Shown: one piece after another, positions 10,710-21,684 of the stretch | How positions within the stretch are numbered: position 1 is the first letter of the stretch | How the letters are laid out: each line of letters opens with the position of its first letter | Assembly (NCBI GenBank): GCA_030704615.1 | Contig: CM060732.1 | Coordinates: 12,088,001 to 12,152,000, forward strand | Source of the DNA: Takakia lepidozioides | Taxonomy: Eukaryota > Streptophyta > Takakiopsida > Takakiales > Takakiaceae | Length of the DNA stretch: 64,000 nt | Reading direction: 5' to 3' | Made by a program: the position numbers and the translations under genes | Notes under the pieces: generated by a model | Told to the model about the DNA's origin: nothing | Databases searched by the model: none | What the model saw: the letters and a program-made list of their open reading frames with translations, nothing else

Positions 10710-12095
10710 TGCAAATCCATCTTAATCCCCTGCCCTATTTGGACATGGGAATTTCACCAAACAGGATAAAACACTATATATATATACATGTAAGCCCAAA
10801 AATGGAGAAAGATTTGGGTTTACTTGAACAAAGTGGATCCATGAAGAGTGATTGGTCTCATTTGCAAGAGGGTAGCTACCGTGTGAGCAGTTCATGTGAG
10901 CATGCTCACGCTTTAAGTGGTAAACGTGAGTAGAATCCCTTAAGCGTGAGCAGATTGCAAACGTGAGCAGATTAGTGAATGGGAGCCTACAACCGAGGGA
11001 AGAAGATGACCTATTGCCATGGACAAAAACTACACTGTACGGACACAATCTCCACCCCATCCGACGGAAGAATCCTTCATGGGTGACGACCATATGGTAC
11101 GAATGTGCGATGAAAAGCTGCAGGTTAAATGGTTTTGAGATGAATGAAAAAATGAATGGATGAATGTTGGATGACTTTTGGATGAAAAATGAGCGACATG
11201 AATGAACCATGGTGCGTGTGCAGGTGCTCGAGATTAAGGTATACGCTCGCAATATTACTTACGCAGCATAGACACGAAAGAACAGAGCAGAGCTTTTCTC
11301 TTGAGCGATGCTTGCAAGCCCCGCAAGCTTACAAGAAATTACCTATAGTGTAGTGTGAATGCAGGGGAGTAACATTGAAAATTTTGTTGGGCATCAAATT
11401 ACGGCATTGGTGAAGAAGGGAGTGCCTGGTACTAATGTCGGGAGGGAATTACCCAGGCCTACAGGTAATTCCATGGGAACACTATGCTCTTGCTCTGCCA
11501 GGTCAAAATATGGCTAAGTCATAACATGCGCATTTTCATCCTTGGAATGAATGATTTTCGTCGCGTATGTTTAACCTAGAAACTCGAGCTGAGGAAAACG
11601 AGGAGGAAGACGACGGACAACTCTTCACAGCTGCTGCCATAGTGTTGTCAGGCAGGCTGGCTTGGGAACTTACACCTGCACCATGTGAATCAGCTTGCCT
11701 TAAAGACGTTAAGGGATCTGCTTGGCATTTTGTGCAAAGAGAAGCGGTGCCTCTTTCTGCGTGGTGACAATCAATTTTGAAAGCTGAGCAGGTGCTAAGA
11801 GCGGTGCACTACCGCTGCCGCCATTGTCTTGAAGAGTACAGTTATGAGGAGATGGAGCGCAACAACAGCTGTTGGGGAATGAGAAGTGCAGGCTGGTGTG
11901 GATGCGACTCAGGTTATCTGTAATTAAAACTTGTAGTTGCCTTCTGTCTTAGAGCTGTAGGAGCACATCAATCCTTAGGGCAGAAGTACACATGTAGAGG
12001 GATAGGGTAGAGGTTGGCAAGCACAAGGATGTTGCCAGCTGATGAAGCAAGCCGTCATGACATGATGAGAACTGGAATCAAGATGAGGAGAAGCG
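10710..12095. other. No clear gene; left arm of the repeat-bounded block
   Basis: GTGAGCAG-type motifs cluster at 10890-10975 and GATGAATG repeats at 11140-11210. The rest has only short frames without recognisable domains. One at 11567-11767 (plus strand, 66 codons, acidic ETRAEENEEEDDG) could be a captured exon but has no support beyond being open. Confidence 0.4.
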
Positions 12096-12332
12096 TTGAA
12101 TATGGCTGATGACAGCGATGGTGAGGTGCCAGCTTGGCAGGCAGAACCACCGCTTCACACGAGTATAAGACAGATAAGTTCTAAGAGTGTTGGCTTCTCT
12201 TTTGGGGCACTTAGGAATGACTTTGTGAAGTTTTTGGAACTGTCTCTTGTATCTGCTGAAGGGGACAGAAATGTGAGGAGTAGAAAGGCCTTTGAAAATG
12301 GAATGAAGACACTGGAATTCAAACCAGGATAG
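12096..12332 (+). other. Possible captured exon, function unknown
   Basis: A 78-codon frame has MADDSDGEVPAWQAEPP followed by VGFSFGALRNDFVKFLELSL and then a basic segment. Its composition looks protein-like, unlike the neighbouring short frames, but I cannot place it in a family and it lacks a long partner. It lies in the repeat-bounded block, so a transduplicated exon is one explanation; chance is another. Confidence 0.2.
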
Positions 12333-13100
12333 GGTGGAGATGGATGCACCTGTTGTTACACTGTCATTAGGAAAATGAGAGAGGGGACAAGGATATCTCA
12401 CCTCAGGGTCAGAATGGTTGTTGTTGTTGTGTTCCTTTTCTTTATTTTCAGTGTCTTCAGCCAGCATAAGCAAAACAGCCCTGGATGTTAAAACAGTGGA
12501 GCCAGTGTAGAACTAGCTTGGTGGATAAAGGAGAACAGGGATGGTCAGACAGAAACGGATTTGAAGAACTGAGAGGGATGACGTGGATGGGGAAGAAAAG
12601 TCAATACTGTTTTGGGGTTTGGATCTGATTCATAGAAGTGTTCTCAACATGTGAATGACTGAGGTTTGCATTTGAGGAGAAAAAGAGAGCTGTCAGGGTG
12701 TGTGATTTGAGATCTGTAGAAGGGTTGTGAAGCACCTTGGCCAAATAGGATCCACTTGGGGAAAGATAGTGCAAGGACCAGTCACTGGAGAGAGAGAAAA
12801 AGAGAAAGACCGACAGAGGGCAGATCATGTCTTGTAACCAAGGTTGACTTCAATGATGGATGCACTGGATGCCTGGCTGGATGTGCATTTGCATTGCATC
12901 ATAGCCATGCTGTTGTGGAAAAAGTGAGGAATCCACACACGAAGGAAAAAGAGTTTGAGAGAAAGAAAAGGGAGAAAGGGTTGATAAGGGATGGACAAAT
13001 GGAGAGGCAAGGTCAAGAAGACATGACCCCTGAATGATCAAACTAGTGGGCCTGCAGTTCATGGCAGATCTGAGCTGCCCACCCACCTAGACCGTGATCT
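12333..13100. other. No gene seen
   Basis: Only short overlapping frames on both strands. 12756-13037 (plus) is open and rich in Lys/Arg/Glu but shows no domain. Confidence 0.35.
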
Positions 13101-13165
13101 CATTACAAAAAGGGGCTTCCGACGTGTTGCAAAACAAGGGAACTGCCCACAAGGGCAGTGTTTAT
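13101..13165. mobile_element. Degenerate CACTA family A terminus
   Basis: CATTACAAAAAGGGGCTTCC followed by GACG...TTGCAAAACA and GGGAACTGCCC follows the same order as the family A left terminus (CACTACAGGAAAAGGGG, TTTCCGACG, GTCGCAAAACAG, CCCTTTT). The matching right end was not found. Confidence 0.35.
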
Positions 13166-13576
13166 CACTGACATAGGGCTGATTGCATCACTGAATACAT
13201 CGCACCAACATAGTTGGTGCTGTACCTGCAGGTAGAGGATGTTGTGTAAAAGGTAGAACCAAGAGTGAACAACAATTTGACTCCCCATCCATGTCTTCTC
13301 TTCCGCTGCGGCGTGGATGAGGATTGCTTGAACTCTGATCACGAAGGACCTGAGGGAAACCCACAGCCAAGTGACGACAGTTGGACAGATTAGAAGAACG
13401 TTCTCTCTTTTGCTCCGCTTAGAATGGAAGGAAGCACAATTAGAATTATATAGAAGGGGATTCACGCCCCTTCTTTTCACACTACAATAGCTTTCTGTGG
13501 CAACCATACGTTTATGCTTTGTGCACTACAGGCATTTCTGCAGTTGTTACAGCCAAAACAGTTCTGTGAGTCTAAA

Positions 13577-16507
13577 ATGAAGAGAGTGAGAGGAATGGAG
13601 GAAATCAGGGTGAAGAGCACCACAATTCTGCAGAAACAAACGATTGCTACCCCACAGGCGATACAGATACTGGAGGAGCTGAGATTGCAAGGATTGCAAA
13701 GCATAGATTGGACATTACACCATAAACAGTACATGTTACAATTTTTGCAGAACTTTGAGCCAAGGACAGGAACAACAACGGTGAAGGGAGTTGAATTAAT
13801 GATTACTCCCCTATACCTCCAGCAATTGTTTCGATTGCCAGCAGGTCAGGTGCATGTGGAGGAACACAGGGCAAGACTGCAAATAGGGGACTTATTCCAA
13901 GAAGGGAGTTTCTTTAAAACTCAGGGTTATGCTTGTACCAAGGTTGTGTACCCAGGGCTAAAGGAGGTAGGCCAGGTATTGAACGTTCTGATTGCCATGA
14001 AACAGAACCAACAGTATTTGAGCAGATCCTTCACGGAGGAAATACTCAAAGCCCTGAAGGGACAAGAGGTACAATGGGCGGACATAATGTACAACGCACT
14101 GGTGGAGGAGATGAAAAGATTACAAGGTACTACCGCAAAGTCTCCTATCATAGTGTCTGGCCCAATCATTGCTCAAATAATTCTTGATTCTGGCATACTT
14201 GATGCGCAAGAAAGAAAGGAGATGGGAGTGTTTGAGCCAGAAACCACTGCAATGGAAGAGCAAGGCTCTTCACACAGTGAGGGTGGACTAGCAGGGCAAC
14301 CCGAGACTAAGAGGCAGAGACGGGTCTGGTCAAGGAGACAGAGATTCCAGAGGTGCAACAGTTGCCCAAGGGAAATCCTGAGGTGCATATAATACACACA
14401 CCTGTGTCGGAGGTACCACAGGCGGAAGGTCATGACACTGTAGCACCGGTGATAGATGAAGTGGTTCAGGAAGAAAATCCGGTGGGACAATGGCCTGAGT
14501 GGTTCGTGAGACATCACACTGTTGAGGATCAGGAGGAACAGCAGCAACCTCACCATGATGACCCTCAACAGGCAATGCTGATGAGTTCCATAGGCATGAC
14601 ACTTAATTTGTTGGGGACTTATGTCAAATCCCATGTTCCAACTACCCAATTGACAGCCTTGAGAGAGGAACTCAGGAAGGAGTTTGAAGCTCGACTAGCC
14701 ACTGAGTGTGCAAACAAGGTCGATGAAGAGGTCACTCTCAAGATGCAGCAGGACTTGGGAAATACAGAAGCGGCTTTGCAATTGGCCAAGGAACAATTGA
14801 TTGAGGCAGGCCTCGCGCAAGACCAGTTGCACGAAGCACATAAGCAACAGCTATACCAAATGCAGGTGCAGCATGAAAGCAAGTTACAAGAAGTGAATGC
14901 ACTACATACGGAGTTGTAGACAGTGCATGACAGGATGGCGATACAATGTGCTACATTCACAACTATGCTTGACCAATCTACAAAAGAAATAAACAGTCAA
15001 GCGGAAAAATGTACTCTCAGGGGAACCACAAGCAACTTGGTGGATAACCACCTTATGCAGGTCTGGTTAGCACAAGGGCCAGTGGAGGGCAAAACACCAC
15101 GAAAGCTCACCCAAAGCGAGATGAATGAGCTCAGGCCGCAGGTGCAGAACATTGCCACAACTACTATAGACAATGACAATAGCAGAGTTACAGGAGGATG
15201 TAGACGGACTGCAGACTCAAGTGGAGGACCTCACTTCAAACATCGACAAAAGAGTCTATATCCCTCAGGAACAGCTAATGGCTTCTTATTTACAAGCCAG
15301 AACTTTGGCTTTTCAGTCTTCACAGGAGGTGCAGGAGATGCTAATGATACAAGAGCCAGTACCACCAACACCACAACAAGTCACTGTACCAGTAGCTGAA
15401 CCTGTTGTTACTACAACCACACCACAGCCACCACAGCCTGAGGTATGGGGCAATGCTGCTTTTAACCCACCTAAAACTCCAACTGCAAGGGAGTACAGTA
15501 GGGCTATGATTATGCCCTTCAACCAAATTCCCATCATGTTGGATTTGGCTTGGAAAGAATTTAGTCCTCCGCAGTCATTCGCACATTACTACCAAATCAT
15601 GCGCATCTGGCTGCCAGTGGCAACTAGGACTAAAGTTCTTCCGAACAATCGATCAATTGAGGATCATCACTTTGCACAGTACTGGCACGAGGCAGGTACC
15701 ATGTTGAGGGAATTAATTGCTTTCTAGGTTGTACATGGACTCATTTATACCAAGACCAAGGAGGTAGCAAGTATTGTCATGGGATGCGGGTTATACTACG
15801 CTGCTTGTTTTCTAGTACGTTATCACATTGAGCAACAAAAGATGCAAGCACGCTTTCTGAGTTATTCCAGTGGGGATCATTGGGTATTACCTTCGGTGCC
15901 ACCTCATATGTACCTATATGATGCAAAAGTTATGATGCGAAAGGATTCTCAAATTCGTTCATGGTTTCAAGCGGCCTGGAACAATTTGTCAACACAGAAA
16001 TTCGGCATTGATGATATTTTCTATAAGGGACATGTGGCATGGAAATACTTGCACGCTGCACCAGTAATTGGTACCCCACTCACCTGGACAGACAAGGAGC
16101 TCAGTGTCTACACCAATTTTGCTATTCAGCGGTTACACCAAGTTGTAAAATATAAACTTCCAGACATGGTAGGACAGCATTGTATGCCCCAGAGGATTCC
16201 ACAAAAAGTTCGAAAATTTAAACACCTGAGAGGCGATGAGGATTATGATACAACTGTTTCTTCACCGAATTCTTTTGACATGGGAGAAGACTATGCAATT
16301 CAGATGGCAGAGAAGAAGCGACGGGGGTCTCCTATGCCTGAAAGGTTACCTCGATATCAGCCTCCAGAGAGCCTCACTTATCCAGGTAGTGATCAACCAT
16401 CTCCATCAAACAGAGACAGACCTCGGGCTCGTACACACAGTCCGCCACGAAACTCTCAACGTCAGAAAGGTGCTCACTCACAAAGGTTTGCTAATCGCAA
16501 TCAGTAA
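13577..16507 (+). pseudogene. Gag-like gene of a non-autonomous LTR element (broken), ~970 codons
   Basis: One long coding region is recoverable across five open segments. The start chosen is the ATG at 13577 (MKRVRGMEE). The N-terminal part (13650-14200) has WTLHHKQYMLQFLQNFEPRT then TTTVKGVELMITPLYLQQLF, like the plant mobile/'putative plant transposon protein' fold. The middle (14600-14920) is a Gln/Glu-rich coiled coil. A Pro/Thr/Gln linker follows near 15340-15440, then an aromatic-rich domain and a Ser/Arg/Pro-rich tail. Lesions: frameshifts near 14340 and 15170, TAG at 14917-14919 and TAG at 15725-15727. The stop at 16505-16507 lies 39 bp before a polypurine tract and LTR start, which suggests a gag-only (TR-GAG-like) retroelement. 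Function is inferred from position; no protease or RT is present. Confidence 0.55.
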
Positions 16508-16529
16508 ACCGTGAGGACACGGCTTTTTG

Positions 16530-17335
16530 AGGGGGGAAGGGGTAATGTTAGAGGACTGTCTGGGACTTAGACACTTATACGGGATCTGTAGGGTACCCTT
16601 AATTTTTGCACAGACTGAGACCAACAGGAGCCTTAGGGGTGACAGCAGCGCACTGTAGAGGGGGGTTACACAGCCCGTCACAGTCGTCACAGCCCACACA
16701 GCCAACATAGACCGTCACAGCCGACACAGCCAACACAGCCCGTCACAGTCGCACAGCCAGTCACAGCCCGTCACAGTTTCACACAGCCAGTCACAGCTTG
16801 ACACAGCTGTCACGACCATAGGGAACGGAGAGCAAGACAAGGAACGACTGTGGGGAACAACACCTGCATATGGAACATGTTAGTTCACGGACGACGGTTA
16901 GTGAGGGAAACGGTTAGAGCCACCACGGGTAGGAAGATAAAGGGAGAAGCAGGGAATTTTGGAGGGGATTAGGATTATGATTATTCGGAGGAGGACTTCT
17001 GGGTCATGCATGAGAGGAGATGGAGCGGAGAGGAGGATCGGAAGCAAAAGATGGGGAGCACGGTGAAGGAGGAAAGAGGATTAGTAGATGCTTGTTATAT
17101 GCAAAGCGATAGTGATATAGTAGAGCAGATTAGAGACACAATGGCTTCGGCCTGATACCTGATAAATCATAATCTGATACTTATACGATACAATCACACT
17201 GTGTAGAGCGATCTGAGTGAAGCTGTGGAATGAATGGATGAATTGATGAGCAAACTGATACTCAATTATCAATAGTAAAGTAGCTAGCTAACATGAATGC
17301 GGGAAGGAAACCAAATAGGAAACACCCCCATGATA
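16530..17335 (+). repeat. Polypurine tract and probable 3' LTR of the gag-only element
   Basis: GAGGGGGGAAGGGG at 16530-16543 is a polypurine tract, and TGTTAGAGGACTG at 16546 a plausible LTR start. The right edge is a guess: no second LTR copy is visible upstream of 13577, so length and identity cannot be measured. Confidence 0.45.
16668..16815. repeat. CACAGCC-type microsatellite
   Basis: Irregular repeats of CACAGCC, CGTCACAGCC and CAACACAGCC run through this stretch. A longer array of the same type lies at 31440-31790. Confidence 0.85.
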
Positions 17336-17340
17336 CACTA

Positions 17341-17956
17341 GCTGTAGGTCATGACTGATTGTTCTGCGCGGGCTGAGTACTTAGAGATTTCCAACTCTTC
17401 TATCTTGGAGTTTCCGCCTCGGATAGCGAAGGGATGGGTGAGTAAAAGCCGCGCGACACATCTTTCCTACACAAGTTGGGCCAGCAGAATGTATGTGGAC
17501 TTACATTGTTTGTGTGTGTGTACAGCAGCCCAAGGTCGCCACGGTTCCTCCCTTTCTTTGCAAACCCGCAATTTTTCCCAAGTCCGAAAGCAGATTTTAA
17601 ATTGTCATGTTATACGGAGGCTGCAGCTTCGGAATTTAGTCTCATCTCTTCTCCCCCTGCTGTGCTTTTAAACAAAGAGGGTTCTGTGCAAAGCAGGGCT
17701 AGTGTCTTCATAGACAGTTCTGCCTTCATTTCGGACGCCGACTCCAGTAGCATAGAATATTCTTCGTCGGAATGAATCTGCAGTTTTTAAACTATTTAGT
17801 TTGAAGCACCAAATGGCCTCTCCACCTTCTTTGCAATTGTGTGTCAGCAACTATGTCTTCTGATACCTGATGAAAGGACAATCACAACCCTCACCAGTGG
17901 GCAGAGGTTCACTCTAGAGCTAGGTGGATTTAGCAACCACTACTCAAAAATGCATC
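17341..17956. other. No clear gene
   Basis: A plus-strand frame at 17476-17775 ends in a Ser-rich acidic tail (FISDADSSSIEYSSSE) but has no recognisable domain. It may be a captured exon or chance. Confidence 0.3.
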
Positions 17957-18066
17957 TTAGTTTTGCATTCATCCACAAACTACATTCATCCATGTGCCAT
18001 TCGTCGAACATACATTCATCCCCCATTCATCCATCGTTCATCCATCATTCATCCATAACGATGAAT
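17957..18066. repeat. CATTCATCC repeat array
   Basis: At least seven copies of (A/C)ATTCATCC with variable spacers. The inverse type (GGATGAATG) lies at 11140-11210. Confidence 0.85.
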
Positions 18067-18157
18067 GACGTATGCATGATAAACTAGACACAACCCACAG
18101 TAGTAGGTCTTATAGGCCGAATAGGTGTCCGCGGTTATATGTGAGCACATGCAGAAG

Positions 18158-18193
18158 CGTGAGCAGAATTCTGCTCACGGATTCTGCTCACGG
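18158..18193. repeat. Perfect palindrome and tandem 13-mer
   Basis: CGTGAGCAGAA is followed directly by its complement TTCTGCTCACG (18158-18179, a 22-bp perfect palindrome). The 13-mer ATTCTGCTCACGG then occurs twice in tandem (18168-18180, 18181-18193). It lies at the right edge of the repeat-bounded block, next to the broken integrase gene. Confidence 0.9.
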
Positions 18194-18195
18194 TT

Positions 18196-19222
18196 TAGCA
18201 ATCCCCCACTTGGAGAAGTGCTCCACCATCACCAACACATATTTGTGGTGGCGCATCGTCAGTGACAACGGTCTTGCGAAGTCAAGACTCCATCTGTAGC
18301 CCAATCCCATGATCGGAAGATGATGCAACTGGGGTGTAGGGGCATTGAATGAAGCACGCACCCTGTCACACACCATGCACCTAGCCACGAACCGTTGAAC
18401 CTCTGTGTGCATACCACGCCACCAATACTGCCCCTGTAGTAAACTGTGAGTGCGTCGCACTCCAAAATGCCCCAACTCCTCATGCGCATGCCGCACTAAC
18501 CGTGCATGCTGTGTGGGGTGAGGCACAATCCTCACCCGACCATCCTCCCACACTCGGAGCAGGTGTATCCCCTCCCACTTGAACCTCTTGGCTCGTTGCA
18601 GGATCCAATCCCTCTCCTTGGCAGTCACAGTGGCTGCCGTGTCTCCAGTACGGAGGTAGTCCAACACAGCCAAATCCTCATGTATATCTCTGGCACCACC
18701 TGCCTCGTCACTAGCCTCAGGGTCCTCAGACACTTTGTCTATAGTCATCCCCATTGTAGGTCTAATCTGACCTCCTGCTGCCAAGATACACAAAAATCCA
18801 GATGCGTGCCATCCCGACACCATCTCCTCGTCCGTCTCACCATGCCACCGAGCTCCAATTTCATCCTGCTGGCTCGTGCATGAATTGCGACTCAATCCAT
18901 CCGCATCTCGATTGACCAAACCCGGTCAATGCACAACCTGAAAGTCATACTCCTGGAGTATGAGTGCCCATCGTGCAAGCTTCCCCGTAAGTTTATCTGA
19001 CTCCATCAACCACTTGAGTGGCTGGTGATCCGTGACAAGGGTGAAGAGATTGTCGTATAGATAACACCTGAAGTGTGCCACGACCCACACTGCAGCTAAG
19101 CACTCTCCCTCATATGAGCTATACTTAGCCTCTGCAGCATTGTTTGAGCGGCTAGCATAAGCCACTACGAACTCTCTTCCCTCATCATCCACCTGTGTGA
19201 GCACCGCTCCAAGCCCCAGCAT
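18196..19222 (-). pseudogene. RNase H and integrase N-part of the methyltransferase retrotransposon
   Basis: RNase H of the plant gypsy type: LGLGAVLTQVDDEG, ASRSNNAAEAKYSSYEGECL, VTDHQPLKWLME. A stop near 18926 separates it from the integrase. The integrase has the HHCC zinc finger (HEELGHFGVRRTH, then CMVCD) and the first part of the catalytic core (YRWSLDF carrying the first Asp, then VMVEHFSKW). The second and third core acidic residues and any chromodomain are missing because the gene is cut at 18196. A working element would use this enzyme to insert its cDNA. Confidence 0.9.
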
Positions 19223-20371
19223 GCTCCAATCCGTATGCAGCTGAAAGGGACGCCCCCTGAAGGTCGTCTCAGGATAGGCGCCAAAGTCAACCTCGCCTTG
19301 AGCTCTTGAAAAGCTCGTTCCTTCTCATCTTTCCACTGCCACTCCTGGTCCACCTTGGTCAGCTTGGTTAGAGCCTTTGCAATGGCACTAAATCCCTTGA
19401 CAAACCGTCTATAATAATTTGCCAACCCCATGAAAGCTCGAACTCGGCTCACATCCGTCGGGCGTGGAATTTGTGCAATGGCCTCTACCTTAGTCTGTTG
19501 CACCCCCAATCCTCCTGGATATATCATGTGACCCAGATACTCAATCTGGTTGTGGAAAAACTTGTACTTCCCCGGATGTAACTTCAATCCGTGCGCTCTC
19601 AAGCGCTCCAATACCACCTGAAGGTGTCCCTCATGCTCCTCTACCGTAGCACTAAAGATGATGATGTCATCTATATAGCACCGAACAAAGTCCACCCCTG
19701 CTAGAATCCTATACATGACTCTCTGAAACTCTGCAGGAGCGTTCTTAAGCCCAAATGGTAAGAACCGCCACTGATATAGGCAATCCTTGCCGTGCTCATT
19801 GATCCCCCAGAATGTCGTCTTCTGCTTGTCCGCCTCCTTGATCGGCAACTGGTGATATCCGAATCGTAAATCCAAAGTGCTAAAGACCTTAGCATGCCCA
19901 ATGACATCAAAGATCTCCTCCGGTGTTGGGCATGGCATACTTATCAGACTTGGTCTGACGATTTACAGGTCGGTAATCACCGCACATACATCTCTCCGTC
20001 CAATTGCCATAGACATCCTTCTTGGCTGGCATCACTGTGGCTGAAGCATACTCTCCACCAGAGAGCTCCACCAAACCTACCTCCCAGAGATCTTGACTCC
20101 TCATCTGAATCAAAGACCTCTCCACGTCACTACATCTATAGGGTCTCCGAAAGATTGGCGTGTCAGTGGCCAACTCAATACGGATCTCTTGACCCTTCAG
20201 TGCTCCCAAGTCCTTCAAACTAAAGGCAAAGCAATTCCTATAAGCCCTCAGGAACCGCCGTATACGTCGTCTCTCTCCTCCGGTGACAATGGGTCCAATG
20301 TCAGGCTCCCAATTGTCCTCCGTAACTGCAACCTTAAGTCCAGTGAGCTTAGAGGTAGAGGACGCGTCCAA
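19165..20371 (-). pseudogene. Reverse transcriptase of the methyltransferase retrotransposon
   Basis: Motifs in order: CGDYRPVNRQTKSDKYAMP, FSTLDLRFGYHQLPI (first catalytic Asp), WRFLPFGLKNAPAEFQRVM, CYIDDIIIFS (the YxDD box, intact), LHPGKYKFF, and the thumb MGLANYYRRFVKGFS. A 1-nt frameshift near 19938 (after KYAMP) and another near 19200 separate it from flanking parts. Upstream of it (20372-20377) two stops, TAG TAA, stand in tandem in the linker frame. It copies element RNA into DNA as part of the polyprotein. Confidence 0.93.
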
Positions 20372-20377
20372 TGGTTA

Positions 20378-21684
20378 CTATGTTGCAACCTCTTGAGCAG
20401 TACTCCCTACCTGCTCAGTCAATGACAAGGCCTCATCCTGCCCCATCATCTCATCCTCGAGGACTTCCTCAACCCGAGAAAAATCCCCAATCTCATCCAT
20501 CACCACCACCTTGGCTGCCAACTCCCTCTGAACCTCGAGCACCTCCCACGTGTGCCATGGATGCCTGTACCCTGTGGTCCTCACATGCTCGCCCCCACTC
20601 ACTGTCTGTACCGTCTCGGTAGGCAGAGAGACCATCGAGGGAAGTGTACTCCATACTCTGCGCTGCTCGCCATAGCCAAGCTGATAATCCAGGTCAAGCA
20701 ATTGAGATCCATTGCTTGCCCCAACACCTGATGACGTGATGCCTCAGAAAGAGACAGCACCGCCGTGGTATCAGTGGTAAAATCCATCGCCCGTTCACGT
20801 TCGTCAACATTAGGCTCTACTAACTGCTGCAACTGAGCATCCCACAGGAGGCCAAGTCCACTATCCCGGAAAGCATGCGATCCTGGGAATCTGAGCAATG
20901 TAGGTAATGCTGCTTGTGGTTGACCCACCTTGTTGACCACTGCCAAAGACGAACGGTCATCGTGTCTCACACGCCGAAACTACCTCCCTGTGTCCAAAAT
21001 GCTATCCATTGTGAGGTGTGCTGGTCGTTGCACCCTATCAAATGCACGCTTGAGCAGTGCGGGTGACATCAAGTTAGTCCACCATAGCCGTGGACGATGA
21101 GCCCGTGACCCCACTGCAGCTGCATCCAGCAACACTGCTGACCCAAGCCACGACCGGACTTAATGCACACTGGCCATCACCCTGGCCCGAGAATCGCCCA
21201 TCAGTGGCACATTCTCTAAGATGTATGCTGGAGATACAACTTGATGAAGCTGCAAGTGGCGCAAAACCCGCACCATCTCCCAAAATAGACCCGACCTCGA
21301 GTCTCGCAATCCATTGCCATGCCCGGCTGATGAATGCCCTTGGCAGGGCCAACCTGCCACTACCAGATCAATGGAGCCAACCCGCTCCAAATCCTGCGCC
21401 CCCAACAATGAGATGTCTGTTGGCAAGGCCTGCTGATATCCACGAACTGCAGACACCGTCAACAACTCAGGGCACTGCTGCACCAACTGAGCAATATGGC
21501 GTATGGAGATGCGTCGTGCAGTCTCATCCCTCTCCACATACAAGTAACGCCGAACTTGTACACCTGCCTATAACACAGCAGCCAATCCGGTGCTGATCGC
21601 GCCAAACAAGTCCAGAAGGCAAATGCCTTCATCCGGATACTGCCACACAATAGGTGTGGTGTCCAATGGAGACAACTGAGGTGG
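20378..21684 (-). pseudogene. Cytosine-5 DNA methyltransferase domain inside a retrotransposon polyprotein
   Basis: Translated in the protease frame, 21684 to ~20690 shows the C5-methyltransferase motifs in canonical order. Motif I is LLDLFGAISTGLAAVL, then AGVQVRRYLYVERDE (~21615-21530). Motif IV is VVAGWPCQGHSSAG with the catalytic Cys (~21355-21325), and motif VI is AYILENVPLMGDSR (~21225-21195). A motif VIII-like VLLDAAAVGSRAHRPRLWW follows at ~21130-21075, and motifs IX/X as DERERAMDF and SRHQVLGQAMDLN (~20810-20700). The GVQVRRY...E spacing after motif I resembles Dnmt3/DRM-type enzymes. Stops at 21685-21687 (TGA), 21568-21570 (TAG), 21160-21162 (TAA) and 20980-20982 (TAG) and a frameshift near 20690 kill this copy. 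20378-20690 is an acidic linker to RT. Activity, if any, in intact copies would be SAM-dependent cytosine methylation; the target is unknown. Confidence 0.88.

Larger units (their letters stand above)
10885..18195. mobile_element. Candidate large element bounded by inverted GTGAGCAG / ATGAATGG clusters
   Basis: The left side has GTGAGCAG motifs (10890-10975) followed inward by GATGAATG repeats (11140-11210). The right side has CATTCATC repeats (17957-18066) followed outward by GTGAGCAG/CTGCTCAC motifs (18141-18193). The two sides are inverted relative to each other, as expected for subterminal repeats of a TIR element. Two unrelated gypsy elements are broken off at the two flanks (near 10709 and 18196). 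Exact termini and a target duplication were not found, so a composite origin is possible. Confidence 0.4.

Noticed and set aside
10722-11252. A 176-codon minus-strand open frame
   Set aside because: It runs across the GTGAGCAG and ATGAATGG repeats and has no domain; composition reflects the repeats.
13479-13540. CACTACAATAG and CACTACAGGC as CACTA termini
   Set aside because: No partner terminus, no subterminal repeats of either family and no target duplication were found.
16668-16815. Possible CRISPR-like array
   Set aside because: The CACAGCC repeats are short, irregular and without unique spacers of constant length; this is a microsatellite in a plant genome.
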